DNA from: Brevibacillus reuszeri | Lineage (GTDB): Bacteria; Bacillota; Bacilli; Brevibacillales; Brevibacillaceae | Length of the DNA: 64,000 nucleotides | Assembly (NCBI RefSeq): GCF_002897295.1 | Contig: NZ_BEXF01000021.1 | Coordinates: 1 to 64,000 of the forward strand | Direction: 5' to 3' | In this document: piece after piece, positions 6,195-14,553 of the stretch | Numbering within the stretch: position 1 is the first letter of the stretch | Layout of the letters: every line of letters begins with the position of its first letter | Notes under the pieces: generated by a model | What the model saw: only the letters and a program-made list of their open reading frames with translations | Told to the model about the DNA's origin: nothing | Database searches by the model: none | Made by a program: the position numbers and the translations under genes

Positions 6195-7541
6195 ATGGGG
6201 AAGTATTTCGGAACAGACGGTGTACGTGGAGTGGCAAATACGCAGCTGACACCCGAGATGGCATTTAAAATTGGACGCGTTGGCGGCTACGTTCTCACCA
6301 GACACAAGCAAGAAGGGAAACCAAAAGTAGTCATCGGCCGCGACACGCGTATTTCTGGTCAAATGCTGGAAAGTGCTCTTTTGGCCGGCTTGCTATCGGT
6401 TGGAGCAGAAGTGGTCAGATTGGGTGTTATCTCCACCTCAGGTGTTGCGTATCTTACACGCGCACTCGGTGCAGATGCGGGTGTCATGATCTCAGCCTCG
6501 CACAATCCGTTTCCGGATAACGGAATCAAGTTCTTCGGCAGCAACGGTTTTAAACTGTCCGACGAAGTGGAAGCAGAAGTGGAACAATACTTAGACGCGG
6601 CAGAAGACACATTGCCTAGACCGACAGGCGAGCTCATTGGTACGGTTCTGGAATTTTTGGAGGGAGGACAAAAGTATCTCTCTCACTTGAAAAGTACAGT
6701 TTCCGAACGATTTGACGGCTTGAAGGTCGTGCTTGATTGCGCGAATGGGGCAGTTTCTTCGCTAGCAGCTCGTCTGTTTGCTGATGTGGATGCAGAAGTG
6801 ATTACGATTGGGGCTAACCCAAATGGCGTCAACATCAATGAACAGTGTGGCTCTACCCATCCTGAGCGTTTGCAGGAAGAGGTACTGAAGCATAAAGCAG
6901 ACCTGGGTCTTTCCTTTGACGGGGATGCGGATCGCTGTATCGCGGTAGATGAGAATGGGGAAATCATCGACGGCGACTACATTATGGCGATTTGTGCACG
7001 TGCGCTCAAGGCAAAAGGGAAGCTGAACAACAACACCATCGTAACGACTGTAATGGCCAATATGGGCTTTTTCAAAGGGATGGAGGAATGCTCCATCAAT
7101 ACAACGAAAACGGCTGTAGGGGATCGCTATGTGGTCGAGGAGATGCTGCGTGGTGGCTACAACCTCGGCGGCGAGCAATCCGGACACATCGTTTTCCTCG
7201 ATTACAACACGACAGGAGACGGCCTGTTGACTGGCCTGCAGCTCTTGAACATCATCAAGGAGTCGGGCAAGCCTTTGTCTGAGCTGAAACAAGTGATGGT
7301 CAAGTATCCGCAGCTGCTGATCAACGTACGCGTTGAGGACAAGTCCAAGCTCAATGGAAACGTGGCGATCGAGCAAGCGATCCGCGAAGTAGAAGAAGAG
7401 CTGGCTGGAAATGGACGTGTACTGGTACGCCCATCCGGAACAGAGCCTATCGTTCGCGTCATGGCAGAAGGTCCAGACGCTTCTCAATTGGAAGGTCTGG
7501 TTCACCGGATCGTGGATGTAGTGAAACAAGAACTCGTGTAA
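6195..7541 (+). CDS. glmM: Phosphoglucosamine mutase GlmM
   Basis: Converts glucosamine 6-phosphate to glucosamine 1-phosphate on the way to UDP-GlcNAc and peptidoglycan. The 448-residue product carries the phospho-serine loop ISASHNP (about 98-104), the Mg-binding loop DGDADR (about 242-247), the sugar-binding GGEQSGH and the phosphate-binding RPSGTEP near the C-terminus. ATG 6195 follows GAGGGAC. It is the third gene of the cdaA-cdaR-glmM set and is followed by its own terminator. GlmM also inhibits CdaA in related species, which would explain the conserved linkage. Confidence 0.96.
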   Translation: MGKYFGTDGVRGVANTQLTPEMAFKIGRVGGYVLTRHKQEGKPKVVIGRDTRISGQMLESALLAGLLSVGAEVVRLGVISTSGVAYLTRALGADAGVMISASHNPFPDNGIKFFGSNGFKLSDEVEAEVEQYLDAAEDTLPRPTGELIGTVLEFLEGGQKYLSHLKSTVSERFDGLKVVLDCANGAVSSLAARLFADVDAEVITIGANPNGVNINEQCGSTHPERLQEEVLKHKADLGLSFDGDADRCIAVDENGEIIDGDYIMAICARALKAKGKLNNNTIVTTVMANMGFFKGMEECSINTTKTAVGDRYVVEEMLRGGYNLGGEQSGHIVFLDYNTTGDGLLTGLQLLNIIKESGKPLSELKQVMVKYPQLLINVRVEDKSKLNGNVAIEQAIREVEEELAGNGRVLVRPSGTEPIVRVMAEGPDASQLEGLVHRIVDVVKQELV

Positions 7542-7555
7542 AAAAATAATGGAGA

Positions 7556-7582
7556 GGGAGTGGTGCGATGCCACTCCCTTTT
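7556..7582 (+). terminator. Terminator between glmM and glmS
   Basis: The stem GGGAGTGG / CCACTCCC with a 7-nt loop is followed by TTTT, 15 nt after the glmM stop codon. Confidence 0.9.
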
Positions 7583-7607
7583 GCATACATGTAAATGACG
7601 AAGAATA

Positions 7608-7636
7608 TTGTCGCTTACAGAGATCTGTGGTACAGT
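7608..7636 (+). promoter_or_regulatory. Predicted sigma-A promoter of glmS
   Basis: TTGTCG at 7608-7613 and TACAGT at 7631-7636 with a 17-bp spacer. Transcription would start near 7643, at the palindrome described next, giving a leader of about 380 nt that contains the ribozyme. Confidence 0.6.
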
Positions 7637-7642
7637 GTTCAT

Positions 7643-7660
7643 GTGCATATGCATATGCAC
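7643..7660. promoter_or_regulatory. 18-bp perfect palindrome at the glmS transcription start
   Basis: GTGCATATGCATATGCAC is a perfect 18-bp palindrome seven bases after the -10 element. Its position suits a repressor operator, or it could form a 5' hairpin in the leader. No regulator is known to the reader for it. Confidence 0.5.
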
Positions 7661-7737
7661 AATTCGTTTCTAAGAAGACAAAGGGGGAGGAGCGGGGAAG
7701 AGGACGATTGCCAGTAAGCTTTAAGGACTGTTGACAA

Positions 7738-7905
7738 GCGCCAGCACTGTGGCTGCCCGACATGGAGCCCAGTGGACGAGGTGGAGGTTTATCGAAGAAT
7801 TCGGCGGATACCTCCCGGCAGCAGTATCACTGCCGCAGAGTGCACGGACAAAACATCTGGGTGACCGGATGGACAAAATCGTGCGTGTGATACGTAAGAA
7901 TAGCC
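7738..7905 (+). ncRNA. glmS ribozyme: glmS ribozyme-riboswitch
   Basis: Self-cleaving RNA in the glmS leader that uses glucosamine 6-phosphate as cofactor and lowers glmS expression when the product is plentiful. The hallmark blocks are present in order: GCGCCAG at 7738 with cleavage expected just before this G, then GGACGAGGTGGAGGTTTATC, then TTCGGCGGATACCTCCCGGC, then GCAGTATCACTGCCGC closing a stem, and the distal AAAATCGTGCG region. The 3' limit is approximate. It sits about 120-285 nt upstream of the glmS start codon. Confidence 0.92.
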
Positions 7906-7954
7906 ACGGATGAAATAACAAGAACGAATCATAAATAGATAAAACGTGGAATGG

Positions 7955-8014
7955 CGGGGGCACACCCCCGTACCATTGGCATTGGGTTGTGTCCCCCGTC
8001 ATATGGAAGGGGAC
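7955..8014 (+). promoter_or_regulatory. Three competing hairpins between ribozyme and glmS start
   Basis: CGGGGG (7955-7960) can pair with CCCCCG (7965-7970). CGGGGGCACAC (7955-7965) can instead pair with GTGTCCCCCG (7989-7998). GTCCCC (7991-7996) can pair with GGGGAC (8009-8014), which contains the end of the glmS ribosome binding site GGAAGGGG. The first and third pairings are compatible with each other and both exclude the second, the layout of an on/off switch. This is sequence complementarity only; no ligand is implied. Confidence 0.5.
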
Positions 8015-8023
8015 CATTCAATT

Positions 8024-9856
8024 ATGTGCGGAATCGTTGGATATATTGGAACTAAACAAGCGCAAGATATCGTTATCGGAGGACTTCGCAAGCTGGAGTA
8101 TCGCGGGTATGATTCGGCTGGGCTCGCTGTTGTGAACGAGAGAGGATTGGAGCTGGATAAAGCACAGGGACGTCTAGCTGTGCTGGAAGAGCGTCTGGAG
8201 TCGCATCCATTGACCGGAAATATGGGGATTGGGCATACCCGTTGGGCAACGCACGGAAAACCGTCTGATGAGAACTCCCACCCTCACACGGATGCAAAAT
8301 CGTCCTTTGCTGTTGTTCACAACGGAATCATCGAAAACTTCCTGCCACTCAAAGAGGAGCTTTTGGCAAAAGGCTATACGTTTACCTCTGAGACGGATAC
8401 AGAAGTCATCGCTCACTTGCTTGCTGACATGTACGATGGAGATATCGTCTCGACAGCACGCAGAGCTGTACAGCGCATGCGTGGTGCTTATGCACTCGGA
8501 ATCATGACCGAGCATGAGCCAGATAAGCTCGTAGCCATCCGTTTGGCTAGCCCGCTGGTTGTTGGGGTAGGTAATGGTGAAAGCTTTATCGGTTCTGACA
8601 TTCCGGCCATTTTGGAGCATACGCGTGACGTGTACATTTTGAACGAAGGCGAAATGGCTGTGCTGACTCGCGACGGTGTGGAACTGATGCACGCAGAGAC
8701 CGGGGAAAAAATTGAGCGTGAGCTGTTCCATGTCGAGTGGGATCTGGTACAAGCGGAGAAGGGCGGATACGATTCCTTCATGCTCAAGGAAATTCACGAA
8801 CAGCCGCAAGCCGTTCGTGATACGATGGGTGCTCGCATTGATCCAGAACAGAAGCGCGTGATTTTGCCTGAGCTGAAAATGAGCGATGCCGAGCTGGCGA
8901 TGTACGATCGCATCTACATCGTGGCATGCGGTACTTCTATGCACGCAGGTCTCGTAGGTAAGGATGTCATCGAAAAATGGACCCGTGTACCGGTTGAAGT
9001 CGCAGTCGCTTCCGAGTTCCGCTATCGCGACCCGATCTACACGGACAAGACGCTGATGATCGTAATCAGCCAATCTGGTGAAACAGCCGATACGCTGGCT
9101 GCGCTGCGCGAGGCGAAAAAGAGCAACGTGAAAGTCATGGCTATCACCAACGTGGTAGGCAGCTCCGTAGCTCGTGAGTCCGACGAAGTGATCTTCACTT
9201 GGGCAGGTCCAGAGGTAGCAGTAGCCTCTACCAAAGCATACACCTCGCAAGTTGTAGCCCTCTATCTGTTCAGCCTGTACTTGGCGCAGGTAAAAGGCAC
9301 AATGACAGCGGCTGAGGTTGCTGAGGTTGTAGATCATCTCGAGGAGATCCCGGCAAAAATCGCTTCTATGCTAGAGGATGCAGATCAGGTTCGTCATTTT
9401 GCAGAGAGCACAAAAGGGGTAAGCAGCCTGTTCTTCATCGGCCGCAGCCTCGACTATGCTGTATCGCTGGAAGGCTCTCTGAAGCTGAAGGAAATCTCCT
9501 ACATCCACTCCGAGGCGTATCCGGCTGGTGAACTGAAGCACGGTACTCTTGCGCTGATTGAAGATAATGTACCTGTAGTCGCTCTGGCAACACAACCAGA
9601 CATCTACGAAAAAATGGTGAGCAACATCGTAGAAGTCAAAGCGCGTGGCGCACACGTGCTGGGCTTTGCTACAGAAGGCAACTACGATTTGATCAAGAGT
9701 GTGGATGAGGTTATTTACATGCCGACTACACTCCCGATGCTCACACCGATTCTGACCGTCATTCCATTGCAATTGCTTGCTTACTACGCGTCTGTCGCTC
9801 GTGGCCTGGATGTGGATAAACCACGGAATTTGGCTAAGAGTGTTACGGTGGAGTAA
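8024..9856 (+). CDS. glmS: Glutamine-fructose-6-phosphate aminotransferase GlmS
   Basis: Makes glucosamine 6-phosphate from fructose 6-phosphate and glutamine, the entry step to amino-sugar and cell-wall synthesis. The start at ATG 8024 gives MCGIVGYIG, so that Cys2 becomes the N-terminal nucleophile after Met removal; the longer open frame upstream is leader RNA. The 610-residue product has the class II glutamine amidotransferase domain (about 1-220, with HTRWATHG and HNGIIEN) and two SIS isomerase domains. These show CGTSMHAG and SQSGETADT in the first, SLEGSLKLKEISYIHSEAYP in the second, and the C-terminal DKPRNLAKSVTVE typical of GlmS. Its expression is governed by the upstream ribozyme. 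Confidence 0.97.
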   Translation: MCGIVGYIGTKQAQDIVIGGLRKLEYRGYDSAGLAVVNERGLELDKAQGRLAVLEERLESHPLTGNMGIGHTRWATHGKPSDENSHPHTDAKSSFAVVHNGIIENFLPLKEELLAKGYTFTSETDTEVIAHLLADMYDGDIVSTARRAVQRMRGAYALGIMTEHEPDKLVAIRLASPLVVGVGNGESFIGSDIPAILEHTRDVYILNEGEMAVLTRDGVELMHAETGEKIERELFHVEWDLVQAEKGGYDSFMLKEIHEQPQAVRDTMGARIDPEQKRVILPELKMSDAELAMYDRIYIVACGTSMHAGLVGKDVIEKWTRVPVEVAVASEFRYRDPIYTDKTLMIVISQSGETADTLAALREAKKSNVKVMAITNVVGSSVARESDEVIFTWAGPEVAVASTKAYTSQVVALYLFSLYLAQVKGTMTAAEVAEVVDHLEEIPAKIASMLEDADQVRHFAESTKGVSSLFFIGRSLDYAVSLEGSLKLKEISYIHSEAYPAGELKHGTLALIEDNVPVVALATQPDIYEKMVSNIVEVKARGAHVLGFATEGNYDLIKSVDEVIYMPTTLPMLTPILTVIPLQLLAYYASVARGLDVDKPRNLAKSVTVE

Positions 9857-9986
9857 GGGTAAGAGAGTAGTTTAATGTTGTTGACCGTTTACAATAAAGT
9901 ATTGGTCTGAACAATATAGCCTTGTTCTACGTCCAATAATGCAATAAAGTGTTGTTTTATGACTATAGAGGTTACAAGTATGAAGC

Positions 9987-10014
9987 GCCCTGAGGAATTA
10001 ATCAGGGCTTTTCT
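9987..10014 (+). terminator. Terminator of glmS
   Basis: The stem GCCCTGA / TCAGGGC with an 8-nt loop is followed by TTTTCTTT. It lies about 130 nt after the stop codon. The stretch between holds only AT-rich sequence with two similar words (CAATAAAGTATTG and CAATAAAGTGTTG). Confidence 0.88.
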
Positions 10015-10359
10015 TTATGGAGAGAATTGTATTTGCAAAATAAAGTCGGTAGAGTGATTAAAAATGTCTAAAGAAAAAAAGTATTAGACTGCCGCCACTT
10101 CATTATGCAAACGGATAGAATAGTTCAATTAAAACTGGGGTTCGCCGGGTTCCCACAAACGCTTATTCAATTTGTAGCCTCCCGGAGTTGTTATGTTTTA
10201 TGTAAAGGACGGATGTCCTATGCAAACTTTTAACTTATGTGGTATTTAATTTAAGGATACTACATGACGGGTGTCTATTTACATCACAGTAGTCAGGTTG
10301 CTTGCAGGCCAGTACATTCCAAAAGACTGTTTAATAGCAAAATACATAGGGGGAAAGAC
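10015..10359. other. Intergenic stretch, no gene recognised
   Basis: About 345 bases with no supported gene. The part 10088-10260 (ACTGCCGCCACTTCATTATG onward) is less AT-rich than its surroundings and resembles a decayed or mobile-element-derived segment, but no terminal repeats or coding frame were found. The frame open from 10264 lacks a ribosome binding site until ATG 10360. Confidence 0.4.
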
Positions 10360-11817
10360 ATGGTCTTTTTAAAAAAACTAGGACATCAGGTGTTTTTAGT
10401 ACTTCTAGCTCTAATGCTTATTTTTACCGCAGACTCATCAATGGTGAATGCAAATTCTAACGAACAGAAAGTTGATTTTCATGAAGAGACCATTACTTTT
10501 GTAAGCGGGACCGGGGAATACAGGGAAACATTACATGGAACGGTACTCATTCCTAATCAAGTTGGACGAAAGGCTGGAATTGTTCTTGCGCATGGTTCTG
10601 GAGTTGGCGATCCTGGGAAGGGTGGAAATCAAACAGATATTCGTAAAGAAGCAGAGGTTTTTGCCCGAGCTGGCATCATAACATTGATTTATAACAAGAG
10701 GAGTAAAGGATATTCTAAGACAAATCGTTCCTATGAATTGTTAGCCCAAGATCTTATTGCAGGGGTGAAATTTCTCCAAACCCGATCAGATATTGATAAT
10801 AAGAAAGTAGGAGTTTGGGGCTTAAGTGAAGGCGGTTGGGTTGCACCACTAGCAGCTTCACAAACAGATGATATTGCATTTGTTATCACAAGTGGTGCGC
10901 CGGGCATTTCTCCAGCCCAACAACAAACTTGGAATATGGAAAATCGGTTGCGTCATCAAGGCGTCCAATCGACATCTGCTATTCATTCTCTTGTATACAA
11001 TGGAGCAGGCGTCGTGTTTTCACTATCTGGGTCAGAAGCGACCTATAATCCTGTTCCCCCATTACAAAAAATTCATCAACCATTCTTAGCTATCTGGGGT
11101 AGCAAAGACCGACAAGTGCCACCTGCAGAGAGTGCAGAGATTTTCAAAAATGCTTTAGACAAAGCCGGTAATCGAAACTATGTGTTACAGTTTATTGAGG
11201 GTGCAGATCATTCCATTTACAACAACACAGATGACGGCTTTGTCTCCCTGAAGACACTTTATCCAGGTTATGCGGAAGCGATGACCTCATGGTTATTTCA
11301 TGTAATTAATGACCAACCGCCGGTAGCCCAAACGGTTGGACAAACACCTTTACAAATGAGTAATAGTCTGACAGATCTTACAACCGTCCATTGGTATGAT
11401 TACTATTGGTTTCAACTAGGTATATCAGTACTTTTTCTGTTGATTTTTATAGGATGTTATTTCGTTTCCATAAAGGATCGATTAAAAAAGATAACAAAGG
11501 CTCCTTCTTCCATTCAAAGATTGGCTGGCTGGACTGCTTTAACTGGGATGATCTCCATTCTTAGTTTCTGGATGTATCTTATTTCCCTGTGGATGAATGG
11601 AGGGAGAGATATAGGATGGGTTATTGCCGGCATTCCATTTTTATGGATTGTTATTCAGCTATTGGCTACTATTACGGCAGTATTAATCATCCTGCTCATC
11701 ATTTCTTGTTTGAAAAATCAAAGGAAGCAACAAACGAGTGCGCGTGTAAAATGGATACTTTATGTAGGGATTCCTTTTATTCCTTGGTCAATTTACTGGC
11801 ACTTATTATTTTTTTGA
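10360..11817 (+). CDS. Exported alpha/beta hydrolase with C-terminal membrane helices
   Basis: A predicted serine hydrolase displayed on the outer face of the membrane. ATG 10360 follows AGGGGGAAAG and gives 485 residues with an N-terminal signal or anchor segment (VFLVLLALMLIFTADSS). The hydrolase core shows LAHGSG (oxyanion region), the nucleophile elbow GLSEGG (Ser at about 158), an acidic residue in WGSKDRQVPP and the catalytic His in EGADHSIY. After about residue 345 there are four hydrophobic helices, which most dipeptidyl-peptidase-like hydrolases lack. The substrate is unknown; esterase or peptidase are both possible. The gene is AT-richer than the glm block and stands alone. Confidence 0.75.
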   Translation: MVFLKKLGHQVFLVLLALMLIFTADSSMVNANSNEQKVDFHEETITFVSGTGEYRETLHGTVLIPNQVGRKAGIVLAHGSGVGDPGKGGNQTDIRKEAEVFARAGIITLIYNKRSKGYSKTNRSYELLAQDLIAGVKFLQTRSDIDNKKVGVWGLSEGGWVAPLAASQTDDIAFVITSGAPGISPAQQQTWNMENRLRHQGVQSTSAIHSLVYNGAGVVFSLSGSEATYNPVPPLQKIHQPFLAIWGSKDRQVPPAESAEIFKNALDKAGNRNYVLQFIEGADHSIYNNTDDGFVSLKTLYPGYAEAMTSWLFHVINDQPPVAQTVGQTPLQMSNSLTDLTTVHWYDYYWFQLGISVLFLLIFIGCYFVSIKDRLKKITKAPSSIQRLAGWTALTGMISILSFWMYLISLWMNGGRDIGWVIAGIPFLWIVIQLLATITAVLIILLIISCLKNQRKQQTSARVKWILYVGIPFIPWSIYWHLLFF

Positions 11818-11879
11818 ATAGCATTATGGTCAAAATAGCGTCGCCTTTGCGCAATTAGATCGGACATAAAATAAAAAAG

Positions 11880-11905
11880 TTAAGCTATCGGGAACGCTAG
11901 CTTAA
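11880..11905. terminator. Hairpin after the hydrolase gene
   Basis: Arms TTAAGCTA and TAGCTTAA flank a 10-nt loop. It lacks a T run on the plus strand, so it may be only part of the terminator region. Confidence 0.5.
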
Positions 11906-11907
11906 TA

Positions 11908-11958
11908 AAACAGCAGCGAGTCAAAGACTTTTTTTCAGGTCTTAGGTCGCTGCTGTTT
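11908..11958. terminator. Bidirectional terminator between convergent genes
   Basis: Outer arms AAACAGCAGCGA and TCGCTGCTGTTT with an inner AAGAC/GTCTT stem enclosing a T-rich loop. It separates the plus-strand hydrolase gene from the minus-strand transporter gene. Confidence 0.75.
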
Positions 11959-12063
11959 CAATTAGCTGTGTTTACAAGCACGGAGAAGCCGGCTACATAA
12001 ATACAAAAATATTAGTAGGACTGATCGATTTAATGGCCACAGACGTTGACTGTATTCGATTTC

Positions 12064-13263
12064 TTAAGACCGTTTCTTTTCTGATGCAAAATATAGCAGG
12101 GCAAGGACAGGAAAAACAACTCCAATCCATAAAGCTGCATTCCATCCCCCTACGGCGTAAGACCAACCACCAATAGCAGATCCAATAGCACCCCCGAAAA
12201 AGAATATCGCCATAAAGAGTCCGTTCAATCGACTGCGAATCTCTGGTCCCAACGAGAATATCTCACGTTGTCCAAGCACAAGGTTCGCGGAAACACCGGC
12301 ATCCAAAATAATGGCTGATACGACTAGCGCAGTGATCCCAACTATAGAACTGGACTGAAATAGGAGAGGCAACAAAACAGAAACGATAACGGCAATGATA
12401 GCAACCCCAGTTGCGGGTTTTGTCCAGCCACGATCCGCAATCCGTCCAGCTACTGGTGCAGCAAGGGATCCAGCTACTCCTACAAGCGCGAACAGCGCGA
12501 TGGCTTTCTGCGAAAAATGAAAGGCAGGACTAGACAAGAGCAAAGGAATTGTTGTCCAAAAAAGGCTGAAGGTAGCAAATAAACAGGCATGGTAAGCGGC
12601 TCGACGTCGTAGGATCGGTGTAGTGACCAGGAGCTGCCACATGGAACCAAGCAAGGCTGTATAGGTTATGTCTGAATTCGGATTTCGAGTAGGTAGCACC
12701 TTCCACAGAACGATCGCTAAGATAAACACTGCTGTTGCAGACAAGGCAAAAATGGCATGCCAGCCAAAAGCGTCCGCTACAAGGCTCGATAATGGGCGCG
12801 AGAGCATAATGCCCAACAACAGACCGCTCATGACATTACCAACTACGCGGCCACGTGTAGCATCTGTTGAGAGATAGGAGGCAAAAGGTACCAGAACTTG
12901 GGCAGCGACTGAGCCCAACCCGATAAAAAGGGAAACGATAAGAAATAGTGTAGCTTCTTTTGTCACAGCCGCAGCACCGAGAGATCCAGCTGTAAAAAGC
13001 AACGCTGTGAAAACCAGCTTTCGGTTTTCAAGTATATCCCCCAAGGGAACGATAAACAGCAATCCGACAACGTATCCGATTTGCGTTAGTGTCACTATGA
13101 AACCAGCGCTGCCAGCAGACAGCCCAATAGAAGAACGAATCAATCCAACTAAAGGCTGAGCATAATAAAGATTGGCTACAATAATGCCACATGCTGTTGC
13201 TAGAAGTAAGGTCAGCCAAGTAGGGATACCCTTTTCAATAGCATTATTTCTCGTAGGATTCAT
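12064..13263 (-). CDS. MFS transporter (drug-efflux type)
   Basis: A 12-helix major facilitator protein, probably a proton-driven exporter. From ATG at 13263 the product is 399 residues. It starts MNPTRNNAIEKG, and the first helix contains TLLLATACGIIVANLYYAQP, a sequence typical of one group of multidrug-like MFS permeases. The frame extends upstream to a TTG at 13341 but that part overlaps the operator and has no good ribosome binding site. It is divergent from a TetR regulator, with three shared operator-like palindromes between, so it is probably the regulator's target. A paralogue of the same type is at 54677-55969. The substrate is unknown. Confidence 0.85.
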   Translation of the reverse strand: MNPTRNNAIEKGIPTWLTLLLATACGIIVANLYYAQPLVGLIRSSIGLSAGSAGFIVTLTQIGYVVGLLFIVPLGDILENRKLVFTALLFTAGSLGAAAVTKEATLFLIVSLFIGLGSVAAQVLVPFASYLSTDATRGRVVGNVMSGLLLGIMLSRPLSSLVADAFGWHAIFALSATAVFILAIVLWKVLPTRNPNSDITYTALLGSMWQLLVTTPILRRRAAYHACLFATFSLFWTTIPLLLSSPAFHFSQKAIALFALVGVAGSLAAPVAGRIADRGWTKPATGVAIIAVIVSVLLPLLFQSSSIVGITALVVSAIILDAGVSANLVLGQREIFSLGPEIRSRLNGLFMAIFFFGGAIGSAIGGWSYAVGGWNAALWIGVVFPVLALLYFASEKKRS

Positions 13264-13348
13264 ACTCTCACTCTTTTCTTTAAATAGTGGTGGGATTGTA
13301 GGGGATATCAAGCCTCCAATCCCATGAGAAGATACCACCAAAATAGAA

Positions 13349-13362
13349 ACTAAACGTTTAGT
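13349..13362. promoter_or_regulatory. TetR operator 1
   Basis: ACTAAACGTTTAGT, a perfect 14-bp palindrome in front of the MFS gene. It is one of three sites matching ACTNNACGTNTAGT in this divergent promoter region. Confidence 0.8.
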
Positions 13363-13386
13363 TTTGTTATTACAAACAAATAATAT

Positions 13387-13400
13387 ACTGAACGTTTAGT
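13387..13400. promoter_or_regulatory. TetR operator 2
   Basis: ACTGAACGTTTAGT, one mismatch from operator 1 and 38 bp from it, followed by the same TTTTGT flank. Confidence 0.8.
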
Positions 13401-13446
13401 TTTGTAAATAACAAATAACGATTCCTTTTTCAACCGCAGTAAGTAT

Positions 13447-13460
13447 ACTAGACGTATAGT
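13447..13460. promoter_or_regulatory. TetR operator 3
   Basis: ACTAGACGTATAGT within the longer inverted repeat AGTATACTAGACGTATAGTA, about 20 bp before the regulator start. It would serve autoregulation. Confidence 0.75.
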
Positions 13461-13474
13461 ATATTTTTAGAGGA

Positions 13475-14062
13475 ATGATGAATGTGCAAGGAAAAAGAGG
13501 GCGTCCGCGCAATGTAGAAACGCATAAGTCAATCCTTTCCGCATCCTACGAGCTCTTGCTGGAAGATGGCTTTAAAGCGGTCACCGTAGATAAAATTGCG
13601 GAGCGAGCGAAAGTTAGCAAGGCAACGATATACAAATGGTGGCCAAACAAAGCTGCTGTCATCATGGAAGGGTTTCTTTATGCTGCAACTGTGAGATTAC
13701 CTGTTCCTGATACGGGCTCAACATTTCAAGATATTCTCATTCACGCGACCAGTTTAACGAGGTTTTTGACAAGTAGAGAGGGAAACATAATCAAAGAGTT
13801 AATAGGAGAAGGGCAGCTGGATTCCAATTTGGCGCTGGAATATCGAGAACGGTTTTTCCAGCCGAGACGCATGCAGGCAAAAGAGCTTTTTGAGAAAGGA
13901 ATACAGCGAGGAGATTTGAAAGAGAATCTGGATGTTGAATTATGTATCGATCTTGTTTATGGTCCGATTTTTTATCGTCTGCTTATAACCGGGGATGAGT
14001 TGAATGATTCCTATATGCATGATCTGGTAACAAACGCATTTGAAGGAATCCGATCGAAATGA
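13475..14062 (+). CDS. TetR-family transcriptional regulator
   Basis: A dimeric repressor with an N-terminal helix-turn-helix and a C-terminal ligand pocket. The 195-residue reading has the signature GFKAVTVDKIAERAKVSKAT followed by IYKWWPNKAAVIME at about 32-65. The extreme N-terminus QGKRGRPRNVE is basic. The start is ambiguous: AGAGGA at 13469-13474 is one base from ATG 13475, three from ATG 13478 and nine from GTG 13484, and the last has the best spacing. It is divergent from the MFS gene and is flanked by three palindromes that it probably binds. The ligand is unknown. Confidence 0.88.
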   Translation: MMNVQGKRGRPRNVETHKSILSASYELLLEDGFKAVTVDKIAERAKVSKATIYKWWPNKAAVIMEGFLYAATVRLPVPDTGSTFQDILIHATSLTRFLTSREGNIIKELIGEGQLDSNLALEYRERFFQPRRMQAKELFEKGIQRGDLKENLDVELCIDLVYGPIFYRLLITGDELNDSYMHDLVTNAFEGIRSK

Positions 14063-14100
14063 GCGATACAAAGACTAAATGACGTGTTTTTGTTTCAAAG

Positions 14101-14148
14101 GACAGTGGTATCTAGGACTTAATTATTGAATCCTAGATTGCCACTGTT
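14101..14148 (+). terminator. Terminator of the TetR gene
   Basis: A long hairpin with outer arms ACAGTGG/CCACTGT and inner arms ATCTAGGA/TCCTAGAT, followed by TTTATTTATT. Confidence 0.85.
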
Positions 14149-14553
14149 TATTTATTAGATGGAGAGGGGGTGAACAGCTTTAGCGTCGGGATGACACCTC
14201 CCCTAAGTTTCGGTCGTTCTACCCCGACTATCGTAATGGTAAGCACCATTAAATGAAAGAGGTCACCAGGATAGTGTCCCTACAATGTTGAATAACGGAG
14301 AAAACAATACCCCACTGGAGAGACAATGGATAGTTGGTTTCTTCGTTGCAAGCAAGAAAGCTAGCGGAACACAATTTAGCAGTACATTCCGGGCATTGGC
14401 TTGAGGTTTCGCATAGCGGCCCAGTTCTGCTGGATCTTAATGATTCTCATAGCTAACACCTTCCGCAGTTCACCCAATATTACCCAATCCGTGATATGAT
14501 TTTAAAGACAAGCGAATAAGCTTTAATAGAAAGGGATATTAGGAGGGCGGCCA
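14149..14553. other. Unassigned non-coding stretch before the LRR gene
   Basis: About 400 bases without a supported gene. It contains several short inverted repeats and a 39-codon open frame at 14285-14404 that has no ribosome binding site. The style (GGTCACCAGGATAGTGTCCC, then GGAGAAAACAATACCCCACT) looks like structured RNA or the decayed edge of an intron or mobile element, but no diagnostic motif was found. The last 30 bases carry AGGAGGG, the ribosome binding site of the next gene. Confidence 0.35.

Noticed and set aside
6762..7763. A 333-codon minus-strand frame inside glmM
   Set aside because: It lies wholly opposite a clear glmM gene with full motifs and has no recognisable domain.
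8174..9337. A 387-codon minus-strand frame inside glmS
   Set aside because: It is the shadow of glmS codon bias; no start signal and no family resemblance.
14285..14404. 39-codon frame with a QWIVGFF-like phrase, considered as a homing-endonuclease remnant
   Set aside because: Too short, no ribosome binding site, and no second LAGLIDADG-type motif nearby.
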